This document shows, one piece after another, positions 33,107 to 45,245 of a stretch of 64,000 bases of DNA (position 1 is the first letter of the stretch; the number at the start of each line of letters is the position of its first letter). This stretch comes from Palaemon carinicauda (Eukaryota > Arthropoda > Malacostraca > Decapoda > Palaemonidae). The notes below the pieces were generated by a model. The model searched no databases and was not told where the DNA came from. It saw only the letters and a list, made by a program, of their open reading frames with translations. Location of the stretch: the NCBI RefSeq assembly GCF_036898095.1, contig NC_090744.1, positions 12,894,143 through 12,958,142 on the forward strand. The letters run 5' to 3'. A program made the translations under genes and the position numbers.

Positions 33107-34721
33107 AGTAAGAATAACATTGGGAAAGAAGAAATGTTGATGGTTTTGTAGTGAAGAAAGGGGGGTCGGGTTGGTGATAAACTTCGTGGTCTGTTTACTC
33201 GAATTGTTACTGTGACAGGATATTAATTTGGTTCACTCAAGAGGCAGCCACTCAAGTTATATCAGCCTGGTAATAAAGCATTTTTACTATGACATATGAA
33301 GAATTTATACTAAATTCTGATAGTTGCAGAAATGAAGGTACAGTAGTGACCTTTTTGATGAATTTTCTTTTTATTTCAGGCTGGGAGGAACATAGACAGG
33401 AGACGTCCCCTTTTTGGTTTCATTTCTTAGATGTCTGCTACCCTTCAAAATTGCACTAATTTGCAATGGAAAATAGAATTGATTTAAGTTGCATTTTATC
33501 TTCGAGGAGAGTTATGGTTGGTTGACTTGAGGTGGCTATGAGAGGAGCGAGAGTGTTTGGGTTACTGAATGAGAGGAGAACCTCCCTCCACAATAATTCT
33601 GGTAAAATATCGTTCTTCTCTTGAATAACATTCTCTATCGCTAACTGTGAATCCCTTAATTTACGTTTTATGAAAAATTGGTCATTGTTTTTTTTATACG
33701 GATTTAATTTTGATAAACCTATCTAGAGACAAATTTAATACTGGTATCTTTATTACTTGTTCATATAAACTGCCCATTTGTCTCTAGATTTTAGTTTGTT
33801 GATGTCGGCTACCCCCAAAATTGGGGGAAGGGCCTTATATTTTTGTATGTATTCTCATATCCTGATTTGCTACTATTCAATGACCCGTAACCTGAGGTAC
33901 TACTTCATTAAGAAGTTCTTCAGGTTTTAGAGAAAATAATGGTTGAATTTCTTTATGGTATCAAGTCTATTCTATAGATTAAATGTTAAGAAATGGCTCA
34001 ATGTTATATGTATTTGATGTTAAAGGATTGTATGTGAAAGCCAAAGAACTGATCTCTTAGTTTTATATTGTATACATGATTTCAAACTATATTTAGAAAG
34101 ACACAGAAATCTATTGTCAAATCTAAAGGTAATCAGCAAAAACTTTAATCAAAATAGTAATCGTGTAAATATGGTTTCATTAATAGTTTTTATATTGCTA
34201 GGAAAATTCCAAGTTTCTAAATTTCTGGTTTTCTGAAATTCTAAATTCTTGATCCAAAATGTCTTATTCAGAACTTTTAGTATAAATTTATCAAAATTAG
34301 TAAATATCGGTTCAAAAATAATTTGTAAAATCTCAGTGTCAAATTCATTACAAATTCTTAGATTAAATTTAACAAAATTACTTAATTCTTGTTCAAAAGT
34401 TATATTTTCATTATCAGATACCATTTTATTTTACCAATTAAGTATGGGCAAAATTTATGGAACACACATGATTGCTTTTTGTTTTTATTCCAAGTATTCA
34501 ATGTTAACTTTGTGTATGGTATTTTTAGGTTAATTGAAGTTTTATCATTTAAAAACTTGTATATCAAAACTGATTTATGAACTCCTGATGTTCAAATTGC
34601 TTCTCTCTGGAAGCTTAATTTCATCAACCCCTTAAACTTAAAGAATTTCCGGATTTCCTCTCAATAGACTTTATTCTTTCAGTAAAGCGATTTTTTGGTT
34701 TTGATCATCATATATTATTAG
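33107..34721 (+). other. AT-rich sequence with two LINE 3' UTR scraps
   Basis: Holds LINE 3' UTR scraps at 33378-33455 (GGCTGGGAGGAACATAG) and 33797-33855 (GATGTCGGCTACCCCCAAAA). The rest is unassigned. A 91-codon minus-strand frame (34149-34424) is rich in N, F, I and K with a loosely repetitive NFxKF pattern. It is likely a product of AT composition and matches no family I know. Confidence 0.45.
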
Positions 34722-34862
34722 CCGTACCAGCCGAACACGGTCGAGTCCCTTGTCAGGCTGGGAGGAACATAGAGGAGAGGTCCCCTTTTCTGTTTAATTT
34801 TTTTTTGATGTTGGCTACCCCCCAGAATTTGGGGGAGTACCTTGGTATATGTATGTATGCAT
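34722..34862 (+). mobile_element. LINE 3' end (CCCCCAATTTTGGGGG family)
   Basis: Plus-strand orientation: CCCTTGTCAGGCTGGGAGG, GAGAGGTCCCCTTTTC, TTGATGTTGGCTACCCCC, ending CTTGGTATATGTATGTATG. It is the reverse complement of the 18317 and 31081 copies. Only the 3' UTR is present. Confidence 0.8.
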
Positions 34863-35429
34863 ATTATCGTGCCAATGACAAAACCCCACAGGACGGCATT
34901 TCAATTGCTTCCCTTGAGCTCGTGATCCGAGCAATGAGGGCCCAGTGGGCGCCCTCATTGCATGTGTTCCATTGTTTATATTGTTGCCCCACATGGGCAT
35001 TTAGGGTTGATGGCTTATTTCCATCTGTGGTGGATATCTCTAGGTTTGCACAGCTTCACCCTTGCTTTTTTCAAGTTACCCAGTCCTTCCTGGTGAGGGG
35101 TATTCTGCACTGGATGGCCGTCGATCACTTTCCCGATTTTTGTAGCCTGTGAGTAGCAGCCCGGTTTGGTTATGGCCCATCCACTGTTGCAAAGTTTTTG
35201 CGGGATTTCAGTCTTCACCTTGCTTCCCGATGATAATGGAATGGGTACCAGGGGTCATTAATTAGTTTCTTCTTTTAATTTTTTGCTAGCGTTTCTCATC
35301 AGATATATGGGGATGGGATGCTGACCACTATAAAGAATTTAGGGTGCCTGTAATAATCAGACATGGCTGATTTAGCTCTGTTTAGAGATGTCTTAATCTG
35401 GGTTTAATACTACAGCATAAATTATTCAG
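34863..35429. other. unassigned sequence
   Basis: An open plus-strand frame (to 35152) shows no family features. The less AT-rich segment 34880-35200 may belong to the YR retroelement whose gag-like piece follows, but I cannot show it. Confidence 0.25.
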
Positions 35430-35640
35430 GGAAGAGTTTCTGGGTGATCATGATCCGCATACTCTCTTGCTTTCTGTCATGGACAGTACTGCGATTTGAA
35501 TAATCATTTTGATGATTGTCAAGGCCTCTCGTGGAAAAGTATGTTTCTGTAGTTGCTGACCAAATTGAAATTGTAAGGCGGAAAAGGAAACTTGCTTTTA
35601 GTTCAGGGGGAAATCCAGCTCTTTATCTTGTTAGTGATGA
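35430..35640 (+). pseudogene. gag-like ORF1 fragment of a YR (DIRS-like) retroelement
   Basis: Across two frames the plus strand reads DHDPHTLLLSVMDS, then DDCQGLS, then LVEKYVSVVADQIEIVRRKR. This recalls the DPHTLCxxCRG...CxxC..W block followed by a basic helix in DIRS ORF1. The cysteines are partly lost and there are frameshifts. It is the first of three YR-retroelement pieces (here, 39.8-40.2 kb, 46.4-48.0 kb) that lie in the expected order on one strand. Confidence 0.45.
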
Positions 35641-36779
35641 ACTTCACAGCTCTTAATTTTATTTGCTTCTTTCATGAAAGCTCAGAAGTCCAGCAAGTCT
35701 AAAATTAAAGGCAATCATTCTGAAGTAACCTGTTGTGTTTCAGACCCTAACCTGACTTCTAAAGTCAGATGTGGATGTTCTAGTGTTCTATGTAGTAAGG
35801 GTTCTGATGGTGTATAGCACATTGCAGATTTGAGATCCTCTCGCAGTCTCTGATTCATTATTTAGTTTTGACCTTTCTAATGCAAAATTCTCGTCTTCTG
35901 CAACTGGATTGTGAGGCAGAAGACCGAGATCCTAATATCCCTCCACTTGCTTAAGTAAGTGCTTTTAAGCAACCTCATATTTCCTGTCTAGCTGTGTTGG
36001 CTTATCGTACGATTCCTTTAGCACCAGATGTATCTTGAAACTTTTGCCATAGCATCTGTTGCATCGTGTTTTTGTACTTTCAGTTGCTTGCAAGCTCAGC
36101 CACTAGCTCACCATGTGTTAATCAAATTGGGTAATTGTATATCTAGTAGCTTAACAGATGAAATGAGTCTTTAAAATAAATTCATAGCAATGGAGTAAAC
36201 AAACAAGAAGACCAGTTTAAAGGTACTGTCTCTGGTCATCCTTCTGAACAGGTAAATGAAAAAAGAAGAAAATAGGCCGGAACAGAATATGAGGTGGTAT
36301 GTTTCTTACATAAACTCTTAGAAAAAAGTAATCAAATAAGTAATATAAATTAAGGCTGCTTCTCCTTCCAAGTCTTCGGAGACTGCTATTTCTAAGATTT
36401 ATACACTTGATTCTGCATTTTTGTTTCGGATAGAATCTATGAATTAACTATCTTCTATCTTACCGTTATCCCAACGTGAAGGCATTGGTGGTCTGATGCA
36501 CTCTATAATTTGGCAGGGGTTTTTACGATAGCGTGCCGTTGCAGTCGTCAACCACAGTTATTGGCAGTGTCTCTAACCTATAACTAAATAGTCCAACTGA
36601 ATGGCAGCAGTTCCACATTTATTGGCAGTGGGCCAAACCTTTTGCTACAAAGCAAGACTGCAGGGTAGCAACTGTTCTTTCAGTCGCTTTCTCAGAGACG
36701 CAGGATGTGCCGTGGTAGTATTCTTACACATCTAGCCTAGAATGTTGAAAGTTATATTGGTACTTTTAATTCTCATTAG
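35641..36779. other. unassigned, possibly degenerate ORF1 of the YR element
   Basis: No family motif is visible. Multiple stops occur in all frames. Position suggests it could be the rest of a decayed ORF1. Confidence 0.25.
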
Positions 36780-37361
36780 CGTTGAGGATTTCTATACCAC
36801 AAAGAACTTCCGACTTATTTAAGACAATCATTAGTTCATTATGCATGTTACATGAGATTTTTCATAACTCTGACCATCCTTTACATTCAGATCTCCCTGG
36901 ACAATTCTATCCTGTTCGTAATACTAGGCAGGAGGTTAAGTCTAATAGCCAGGCCTTATCCATCACGAGGCTCAATACTACGCAGTACTCTAGAAGTTTT
37001 ATTCCAGCTGTTACCAAGTTGTGGAATGATCTTCCTAATCGGGTGGTTGAATCAGTAGAACTTGAAAAGTTCAAAGTTTGAGCAAATGCTTTTTTGTTGA
37101 CCAGGCGGACATGAGTCTTTTTGTAGTTTATTTATGACATATTTGTTTTTTATGTTGTTAAGTTTATATGTGACATGTCTGTTTTGACGTTGTTACTTAT
37201 TTTAGAATGATTTATTGTTAATTTGTTCTCTTCGTTTATTTATTTCCTTATTTCCTTTCCTCACTGGGCTATTTTTCCCTGTTGGAGCCCCTGGGCTTAT
37301 AGCATCTTGCTATTCCAACTAGGGTTGTAGCTTGGATAGTAATAATAATAATAATAATAGT
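36780..37361 (+). pseudogene. Jockey-type LINE C-terminus and 3' UTR
   Basis: The plus frame from ~36840 encodes LCMLHEIFHNSDHPLHSDLP, then FYPVRNTRQ and LNTTQYSRSFIPAVTKLWND, LPNRVVES. This is the conserved C-terminus of Jockey-like reverse transcriptases. It is followed by CACTGGGCTATTTTTCCCTG, AACTAGGGTTGTAGC and a (TAA)n tail at 37339-37361. It is 5'-truncated, and the 3' end is typical of insertion by target-primed reverse transcription. Confidence 0.88.
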
Positions 37362-37719
37362 AATCATCATATACCAAAGCTTGTTCTAGATTGATTTAAT
37401 CCCCGTCCTTGAGCCAATTGTTTTTGCCAATAGACGTCTTTAAATTTTCAGTTTGGAAGTTGGCTCTCTAAACAAATGCTGTTTTTGGTTAATAAAGTAG
37501 GAAGTATTTTTGAAATGCTCTACTTTTCTGACTTTTAAGTAGGAGTTACTCTTAAGTTTTCTTAAAATACTCTACTTTGCAGATGCTCAAGTATGGGATA
37601 CATCTAAGTTTTCTTGAAATACTCAACTTTGCAGATGCTTAAGTAGTAGTTACTTCTAAGCTTTCTTGAGAAGCTAAATTTTTAGGTTTGATATTTGGTT
37701 GTAGGCTTACATGGGTTTC

Positions 37720-39267
37720 TCACTAAAAAGCGTTAAAAGCAAAGTGTTGAAGCTCTGAATATCTTAAAAGTATTGTCCCATACATCATGGGGGCAGACCG
37801 CAATACTATTTTCAAATTATACAAGGCCGTGATATTTTCCAAAATTAGTTATGGATGTGAAATATACTCTTCAGCCACCCCAAGCCGGTTAAAAATATTA
37901 GACTCGATACATCATGCAGATATTAGATTGTCTACTGGAGCTTTTAAAACCTCGCCTATCCTAAGTCTCCTTGTTGATGCTGGAGAGTTACCTCTAGACC
38001 TTTACCGAATGTCTTCCATTATTCGGTATTAGTTTAGATTGCAAAGACTCCCTAACTCTCTAGCCTTTCAGACTGCAAGCCTTGTAAGACACGCATCATA
38101 CTTTGAGTTGCACCCAAAATCTCCTCAACCTTATGGCTTTCGGGTGAAACGATTATTAAATAGTCTGGATATAATTAGAAATAAGGTACTTCCATTTAAG
38201 GTATCATCAATGCCTCCATGGAAGTTACCAGAGATATCTTTTTGTAAATATTTTATTGGAGATAAGAAGAATTTCAGACCTAGAAGCCAGGTATCTTTTT
38301 AATGAACATACTGATGGCTCCAAATCTGATGCTGGCGTTGGATTTGGAGTACATAGTAATGGTTTTAATTGTAGAAGTGCACTTCCTCTGACCGCTTCCA
38401 TATTTACTGCCGAACTGTATGGCATATTAACCGCTATTTAGAAAATAGCGTTGGAGAAGGAGGGTAATTTTACAATTTTTAATGATGCAAGAAGTGTCCT
38501 TCAAGCTATAGAAGTTTTTAATTCTAATAACCCTTTAGTTTTAAAGATTTTAGAATGGCTTTTTATTATTGGACGGAGAGGTATAACAGTTCAATTTTGT
38601 TGGGTTCCAGCACATGTAGGTGTGTCTGGGAATGAGAAGGCAGATTCACTGGCTAAGAAGGCTGCATCCGAGTTGCTGCCAAGAAGGTATCCCATTCCCT
38701 GTAATGATTTCTTACCTGACATAAAGAAATTGGTTTGCAATAAATGGCAACAGCAATGGGATAGCCTAGATGGGAATAAAATGCGAGAGGTAACAAATGA
38801 CATATCTCCTTGGAGGTATATGATGATGCCCCGAAAATGGGAGAAGTCTCTTTGTCGTCTCCGTATCGGTCACACTCGGTTGACACACGAGTTTCTGCTG
38901 AAGAGCCAACACCAACCGTATTGTGAAGACTGTTTAGTACCTCTAACAGTAAGGCATTTGTTGACCGAATGCCCCAATTATTACAGCTTAAGGAATAGAT
39001 ATTTGTTTGAGGCTTGAGGTGAGGGTGGCAGGTTCATCCTTGCCAAGATTCTTGGAAATGATGTGTCCTACCATGCAAGTGGCATTTTTAGATTTATTTC
39101 AGAAGCAGGTCTTCTGAAAAATATTTAACTTTTATGACTTAAACTGAATACTCTTTTATTTTTTATTTTATTTTATTTTTTATTTTTGTATACATAAATT
39201 AAATGTTACTGGCGTCAATGACCTCAGATGTCAGGATGCCTGAAAACTTTAAATCAATCAATCAATC
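37720..39267 (+). pseudogene. RNase H-bearing LINE (I-type), 5'-truncated
   Basis: Starts in the thumb region: WGADRNTIFKLYKAVIF, then KISYGCEIYSSA. RNase H follows: HTDGSKSDAGVGFGV (first Asp), FTAELYGILTAI (Glu), IFNDARSVLQAI (Asp), WVPAHVGVSGNEKADSLAKK (His/Asp). The C-terminal zinc-knuckle-like region ends PYCEDCLVPLTVRHLLTECP and YLFEA. All RNase H catalytic acids are visible. In-frame stops occur near 38030 and 38440, with a frame change near 38260. The 3' UTR ends in an (AATC)n tail at 39252-39267, as at 17686. Confidence 0.9.
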
Positions 39268-39789
39268 TAAGCTTACTTGAAATGAAATACTCTACTTTTC
39301 TGATTATGAAGTAGGAGTTATTTTTAGTATTATAGGAAGAAAATTTTAATTTGGTTTTGGATTATCTGACCTGTTTATATAAAATTGTTTTAAGATAGGA
39401 CTACTGAGGCTGTACCAACAACCTTTGTATGTTTGGTGATTAAGAGATAAAAATAATTGTCTTTATGCTTGGGACAGTGAGGCGCAGAAATATTTAATAT
39501 TTCTATTTTTCCCTTATTTTGAGTCTTGTTTTGTATGTAAATAAGTTATAGTAGTTGCTCGAGTGGGTACCAATACTTGGTGGTATTAAGAGTCACTTTC
39601 TTATGATATCCGTCTCCGACTTTCAAGTCAGGTTTGACGGTCTTGGAATTGTACCCAGAGGAAATCATCTTGTAACTGAGGTATATCATCAGGGTAGGCA
39701 TTCCAGAAGAGTTTCTAACTAGACTCCAGATCTTATGAGAGAACAGTCGTCCTTCTTTGCAAATCCCTACCGGAGGAATAGTTTCTCTC
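39268..39789. other. unassigned spacer
   Basis: No recognised element. It may include the beginning of the reverse transcriptase region described next, but stops and divergence prevent a call. Confidence 0.25.
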
Positions 39790-40200
39790 ATGTTTGGGAT
39801 GGCCTTTGTCCCAATCCTGGATTGCTAGCTGTAGTCAAAAGAGTCTACCTGATCCCTCCAGGCTCCAATTCTCCTTTGTCCAAGGAACCAGCCCTATTTC
39901 AGAATTATCTAGCAATACAGCATTGGCACAGATTTTGAAACAAGATTATGTAATTTATCTGGGAATTTGCAACGGGTTATACCCAAGACCTCAAAAGATT
40001 GAGGGGGTTAAAACAAGTTGTAGATGTCTTGGCCCTCAAAATGATTACAGTTCTCACAAAGATTTACCAATTTTAGTGCAATGTTTCATTCTCGGGCAGA
40101 CCTTCAAGTGTTCACCATGATGATGGCCTCTCTTTCAGAATGGTTGAGGAATCATTGCCCGAGAGTTCTTTTATACCTAGATGATTGGCTACTTTTTGAC
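39790..40200 (+). pseudogene. DIRS-like reverse transcriptase fragment
   Basis: One plus frame (39735-39938) reads GLLAVVKRVYLIPPGSNSPL, the YLIPF...PPL start of DIRS reverse transcriptases. Further on (from 40081) LQVFTMMMASLSEWLRNH is followed by RVLLYLDDWLLF, the APQVFTxxM...YLDDWL catalytic box. The intervening palm is degenerate and in other frames. It is the only reverse transcriptase catalytic box of the DIRS type in the window. Confidence 0.8.
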
Positions 40201-40375
40201 AGGTGTTGGATGATTGGCCATTATTTTCTTTGGAGTATTGGCCATTCTTTTGCAATTTTGGTAAGATTGGCAATTTTTTTTGACAGATTTCTTGGATGAT
40301 TGTCCATATTTTGACATTTTTTGGACAATTTTTTTTTTCTTACATTCTTGGATAGTTGACTATTTTTGACAAAAA
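40178..40375 (+). repeat. degenerate minisatellite grown from the YLDDWL codons
   Basis: Words of the form TTGGATGATTGGCCATTTTTTGACA recur about five times with variation (40178, 40207, 40240, 40292, 40348 approximately). The first copy is the codons for DDWLLF. The array therefore seems to have expanded from the reverse transcriptase sequence itself. Confidence 0.55.
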
Positions 40376-41139
40376 CTAATTTGAATGATGGTTAAAATTT
40401 TACGTTCGCTTTTTTGTGAAAACATTAAAATTTCGGCTGTTAAGGGATACAGATCCATGCATGATTCCGTACTTGAGTATTTGATATTAGATCTCGTCTT
40501 TTCAGGTATTATGGTGTGTATATTTAGTGCTTTTTAGTATTGCAGGACCTCCAGTAGTCATGTCTATTCTATGGAATTTTCATGTGTCCGTAGTTTCACA
40601 GTATTTAAAGGTTCAACTTATAACCTTTGAAAAAACTTCTGATTAAAGTTCTCATTGGTAAGATACATCCTGTTAGTGTTGGCTTGAGCTAATTGCTTAA
40701 ATGAACTCCAAGCATCGCCTTCTTTGTAGGGTTTGAGGAATATAAGGTGATGGTAACTCATTTCCTCTATTTCAGAGTTGAATATTATTTTGGGACTTGA
40801 AAGAGTTTGCCCGAATTCTTTCAAATTCTCTCTTGGAAAAGTATGAGAGAATATTAGAAAACAGATTTATAGTCCCAGATTATTTGGCAAGATCTTTGAA
40901 CATTAGAAGGTAGTGTTCCTAATTTATTTTTGTGGTATTAGAATTCCAAATTGTCTTCTCCAAAAATGCAATGTCATTTCTTGTTAAAGAGTTTTGACAT
41001 CAAAATTTCACAAAGAATTTGATCGAAGTCTAAATGAAAGTCCTGAAGGTTAGTGTTCCTATTGTAAGGCATCGGCAACTTAATTTTTCCAGAAATTTTA
41101 CTTTGGAAAGGGTTTTGGCAACAGCTCCATTTCATACCA
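40376..41139. other. unassigned, AT-rich
   Basis: No clear element. A 68-codon minus-strand frame (40618-40824) has no recognised family features. The right end probably belongs to the endonuclease region of the following LINE but is too decayed to assign. Confidence 0.3.
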
Positions 41140-42305
41140 AGTTGGTTTTCCTTCGCTATGCCTTACCGTGAAGATTCCTGGCTTTATCATCATGATTATG
41201 GGGCTTTAGGTCCTATATTTCAGTGCTTGCCATAGGGAATGGTTAAATTCTGTTTCTCCTACTGATTATGGTTTAGGTTTGGACTTTACCTCTGAATCAG
41301 TCTGTGAGTAGGTCATAAGTGAAGGTAATCACTGGTCTGATAACTTCTTGGACTTACTTTACACAAACTTCCCTGGTGTTGTGGCAGGTAAGGTTGGTTC
41401 TCCAGTTGGAACGTCTGATTATGCCTTGATTTTGTTAATGGTTAGGACTGAGCAGCCAGTCCCTGGTGTGTCATGTAAGATGTATATAAAATCTCAAGCA
41501 GGCTGAGATGGTATTTTGGGTGATTGCATTTGAATTGAACACATTTGTATAGAAGTGTTGAGCCTGTTATTCTTTTGAATGAGAATCTAATCAACGTAAT
41601 TGATAGGCATATCTCTTCTCTTGTGCTGAAGTACGGAGTTAAAGACAAAATGGTTCAATGATGATTGTAGACGTTCTTATTTGGAAGGGTAACAGATCAT
41701 ATTTGAAATTTAATAACTTCGGCTAAGTACTGTTATGCTTCAACTGAAAAGTAATAAAATTTAATCATAAAAGAAACCCTTTTGGTACATCCCAATAACA
41801 CAACTGTTTGGCTACCTGTAAATGTACACTCTTTGGTGTAGACGTAATAGTTCCTCCTTTACTTAAACCAGATGGCTCCATCACAAACTGCCCAAACAAA
41901 AAGGCAACTCTTTTGGCTGATGTGTTTGACAGTAATCAGAATAAGAAACTGTCTCGTCTTCATTACTGTTTTCCTGAGGCTAACCTAACAAATTTGTTTT
42001 CGGTCTCTTGAAATTAAAACCCTCGTGGACTTTGATCATGTAGATGTAGACCTAAGTGGTGTTTTTCCTTTGTTTTTCTAAAAGTCTGCTGATTTCATAG
42101 CTCCAATATTGTTATTTTCCGCAAGAGGTGTTTCTTTTTGCACTTCGAGTGCCTTTTGGAAAAACTTCTAAATAGGTTTGCTGAAGGTAATTTTCTGTTC
42201 CCTAGTTTACAATTGGCTTTTGCAAAGGCTTGGAGCATGTGATGTTCTTACAATTTCCAATGATATACAAAAATCCCTGTTTTCAGGAAATTTGTATGAT
42301 TGGCC
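41140..42305 (+). pseudogene. Jockey-type LINE, endonuclease end to RT motif A (left part)
   Basis: Plus strand, several frames. The endonuclease-to-linker part reads EWLNSVSPTDYG-like, NFLDLLYTNFPGVVAGKVGS, PVGTSDYALILLMV and LNENLINVIDRHISSLVLKY. Next come LFGVDVIVPPLLKPDGS and KKATLLADVFDSNQN (41808-42011). Then the RT start: ADFIAP, RLGACDVLTISNDIQKSLF and MIGL, cut at 42305 by the TTAA element. The right-hand continuation is at 45121. Confidence 0.85.
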
Positions 42306-45120
42306 TTAACCCTGGATAGGTACGGTCCTCGGACACCCCTTTAAGGGTATACTCGGACGCGAACGACCCCGACGCCAAAAAAAATTCTTGAAAAATCAGT
42401 TTTTGCAGTAACCTCCTTTTTTCTTTTGCCAAAAAAAACTTCAATGAATGCTTAAAACAACTGTAAAGATAAATACTACTCATCTGCAGAAAAACTATTT
42501 ATTACAAATATTTTAAAAAATTAAGTAGAAAAAAAAAAAGACCTGACATAAAAATTCATAAAAAAAAAGTTTATACATATATACACAAATCCTTTTAGGA
42601 ATTGATTCTTGAATGTTTAGGACACATCTTGATGTATTTTGGATGAAGTCAGACCCATGGAGGTGAAGATCTGAAATGAGAAAAAAAGGGTAACTTTTTT
42701 TGGCCAAAAAAAATTATCCAAATTTCATGAATTTTTTTGGGTACCCAAATGAAATAGGAAGTGGCTAATTTTTTTAGGGAATAAACATATGTTATCCTAA
42801 AATAGAAATATGTAAAAAAATCTTCATTATTTTGTAAATTACATTTATATCAGGGGCCATATCTAAAGGTAATTTTTTGAGTACTTGGAAATTTCGTAAA
42901 AAAATACATATATTTAATATATAATATGATATTTATGCAGGTAAAAATATACTAAAATATCACAAATTCTATAGGGAACAAGAATATATATAGATAGGGC
43001 AGCTTACGCTTCGGATATGTCCACAAAATGGCCGCCAACCACACTGACTCAGACTCCCTAATCTGCCACTTGAAATGTAGGAAGGGTATGTCAATTTCAA
43101 GGTGTTATTTACTATCTAATTATTATTGGATATGCATAAAAATTGTATGGTGGGTTGCTGGATAATTGTCGATTATTTTACGACTATAAAATTAAAATTC
43201 TGACCCAAAAAATTTTTTTTGAAGGGAAATAAAATCGAAAAAAAAAATGTAAAACAATATTTTAGCTAAAAAAATTTGATGATATTCAATCAAAAAAAAA
43301 AGTAAACAAAATTTTCCGACAAATAAACATCTAGAGGAATCATTACTCTGTGATAGTTCCTTAGTACGTAGTAATTTTGAAAGAATTGGGAAAAAACGAA
43401 AAAATGGCAATCACCGGAAAATCGAACACATACCTATATATACGCCATATCTGGCTAAAAAAAAGATAGGCATGGGTAGCCAGATCATCTAGAAACACTT
43501 TCCAACACTATAAAAATATAAGTTTTGCGACACTACTTGCCAATTCCTTACGGTAACATGACTAAGCAAAAAAATGCAAAACAAATAAAAAGGGGCACTC
43601 GTGGAAAAATGGCCATTCTAATATACGGCATTTCAGAAAAAAAAAATTTCAGCCACGTGCTAGGCAAACCATCAAGGCATATTTTCCGACAAATAAACAT
43701 ATAAATGAAATATTACTCTGTGATAGTTCCTTAGTACGTAGTAATTTTGAAAGAAATGGGAAAAAACGAAAAAATGGCAATCACAGGAAAATCGAACACA
43801 TACTTATATATACGCCATATCTGGCTAAAAAAAAAATAGGCATGGGTAGCCAGATCATCTAGAAACACTTTCCAACACTATAAAAATATAAGTTTTGCGA
43901 CACTACTTGCCAATTCCTTACGGTAACATGACTAAGCAAAAAAATGCAAAACAAATATAAAGGGGCACTCGCGGAAAAATGCCCAACATTCTAATATACG
44001 GCATCTCAGATAAAAAAAAAAGACATGCACGTGTTAGCCCAACCATCAAGGCACACTTTCTAACACATAAACATGAAAAAAAAATCAATAATATACGGCA
44101 ATTCCTTACTACGTAGTAAATTTTTACAAATATTGAAAAAAAAACAGAAATTGGCAACCGCAGTTAAATACCCAATATACCAATAACTACGTCGTATCTG
44201 ACAAAAACAAAATCACGCATGGGTAGCCAGATCATCTAGACACACTTTCCAACATTAAAAAAGCAAAAGTTTTACGACACTATTTCGCAATATCTTACGG
44301 AAAAATGACTTGGCAAAAAAATTAAAAAAAATTAAAAAGGGACACTCGCGGTAAAATGCCCGACATTCTAATATACGACATCTCAGATAAAAAAAAAGAC
44401 ATGCACGTGTTAGCCCAACCATCAAGGCACACTTTCTAACACATAAACATAAAAAAAAAATGAATAATATACGGCAATTCCTTACTACGTAGTAATTTTT
44501 ACAAATATTGAAAAAAAAACAGAAATTGGTAACCGCAGTTAAATACCCAATATACCAATAACTACGTTGTATCTGACAAAAACAAAGTCATGCATGGGTA
44601 GCCAGATCATCTAGACACACTTTCCAATACTAAACAAGCAAAAGTTTTACGACACTATTCGGCAATATCTTACGGAAAAATGACTTGGCAAAAAAATGAA
44701 AAAAAATGAAAAAGGGGCACTCGCGGTAAAATGGTCCTCGTGGTGATGAACGACATTTTAACTAAAAAAAAAAACATGCACATGGTAGCCAAACAATCCA
44801 CCAAGACTTTCCACAACTGATAACCTATACAAGTTGCACCATTCTACGACAATTTCATAATACGTAATAACTTTGATAATTATGCAAACTACCTCAGAAG
44901 GGTAAACTCGGACGCGAACGACCCCGACGCGTCTCAGAAATCGGGGAAGGAGTACAGCTACAGCAATGCACATCTGGACACTACTAGAGCGTGTAGGGGA
45001 GACACCTCCTGCAGGTCGATCACCCACAAATTCAGTCACAGGGGTGAGTCACGTGAGAAAAACCTGTTTTTTTTTGACGCTCGGGGTCGCAAACGACCCA
45101 CCGTACCTATCCAGGGTTAA
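42306..45120. mobile_element. 2.8 kb TTAA-flanked element with inverted ends and satellite cargo
   Basis: Flanked by TTAA (42306-42309 and 45117-45120). The ends are perfect inverted repeats, CCCTGGATAGGTACGGT and ACCGTACCTATCCAGGG. CCC/GGG ends plus a TTAA target duplication are piggyBac-like. No transposase ORF is seen (longest frame ~90 codons, unrecognised), so it is non-autonomous. Subterminal words TCGGACGCGAACGACCCCGA (42353 and 44909) and an inverted relative near 45076 lie just inside the ends, and the middle is a satellite (43260-44760). It sits inside a LINE reverse transcriptase whose frame resumes exactly across the junction. Confidence 0.9.
43260..44760. repeat. ~370-377 bp satellite, ~4 copies, inside the TTAA element
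   Basis: The word CATGGGTAGCCAGATCATCT recurs at 43471, 43841, 44218 and 44593 (periods 370, 377, 375). Each unit also holds TTCCTTACGG, a GGGGCACTCGCGG or GGGACACTCGCGG word, AATATACGGC and a CCTTAGTACGTAGTAA palindromic word. Copies fall into two pairs (first two alike, last two alike), suggesting stepwise doubling. Confidence 0.92.
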
Positions 45121-45245
45121 TTTTAGTGCTGCTTTTGGCCATATTGATCATGAGGCCCTTGTTCTCAAACTAGAACAGCCAGGAGGAGGTGTCTTCTTAC
45201 CATCTTTGTTGAATTTTTAGGTAACACCCTTTGCAATCAAAGGGT
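45121..45245 (+). pseudogene. Jockey-type LINE, RT motif A onward (right part)
   Basis: After the TTAA element the sequence continues NFSAAFGHIDHEALVLKLEQ, then LCNQRVM. Joined to the left part this gives the motif A context GLNFSAAFG (GLDFSAAFD in relatives) with no base lost or gained beyond the TTAA. Similarity to the LINE is lost by about 45250. Confidence 0.85.

Noticed and set aside
34149..34424. 91-codon minus-strand ORF as a gene
   Set aside because: Very AT-rich composition gives long N/F/I/K frames. No domain, no paralogue in the window and no start context support it.
42283..45120. Satellite array as CRISPR or bacterial-type repeat
   Set aside because: Periods of 370-377 bp with no short repeat/spacer alternation, inside a eukaryotic TTAA transposon.
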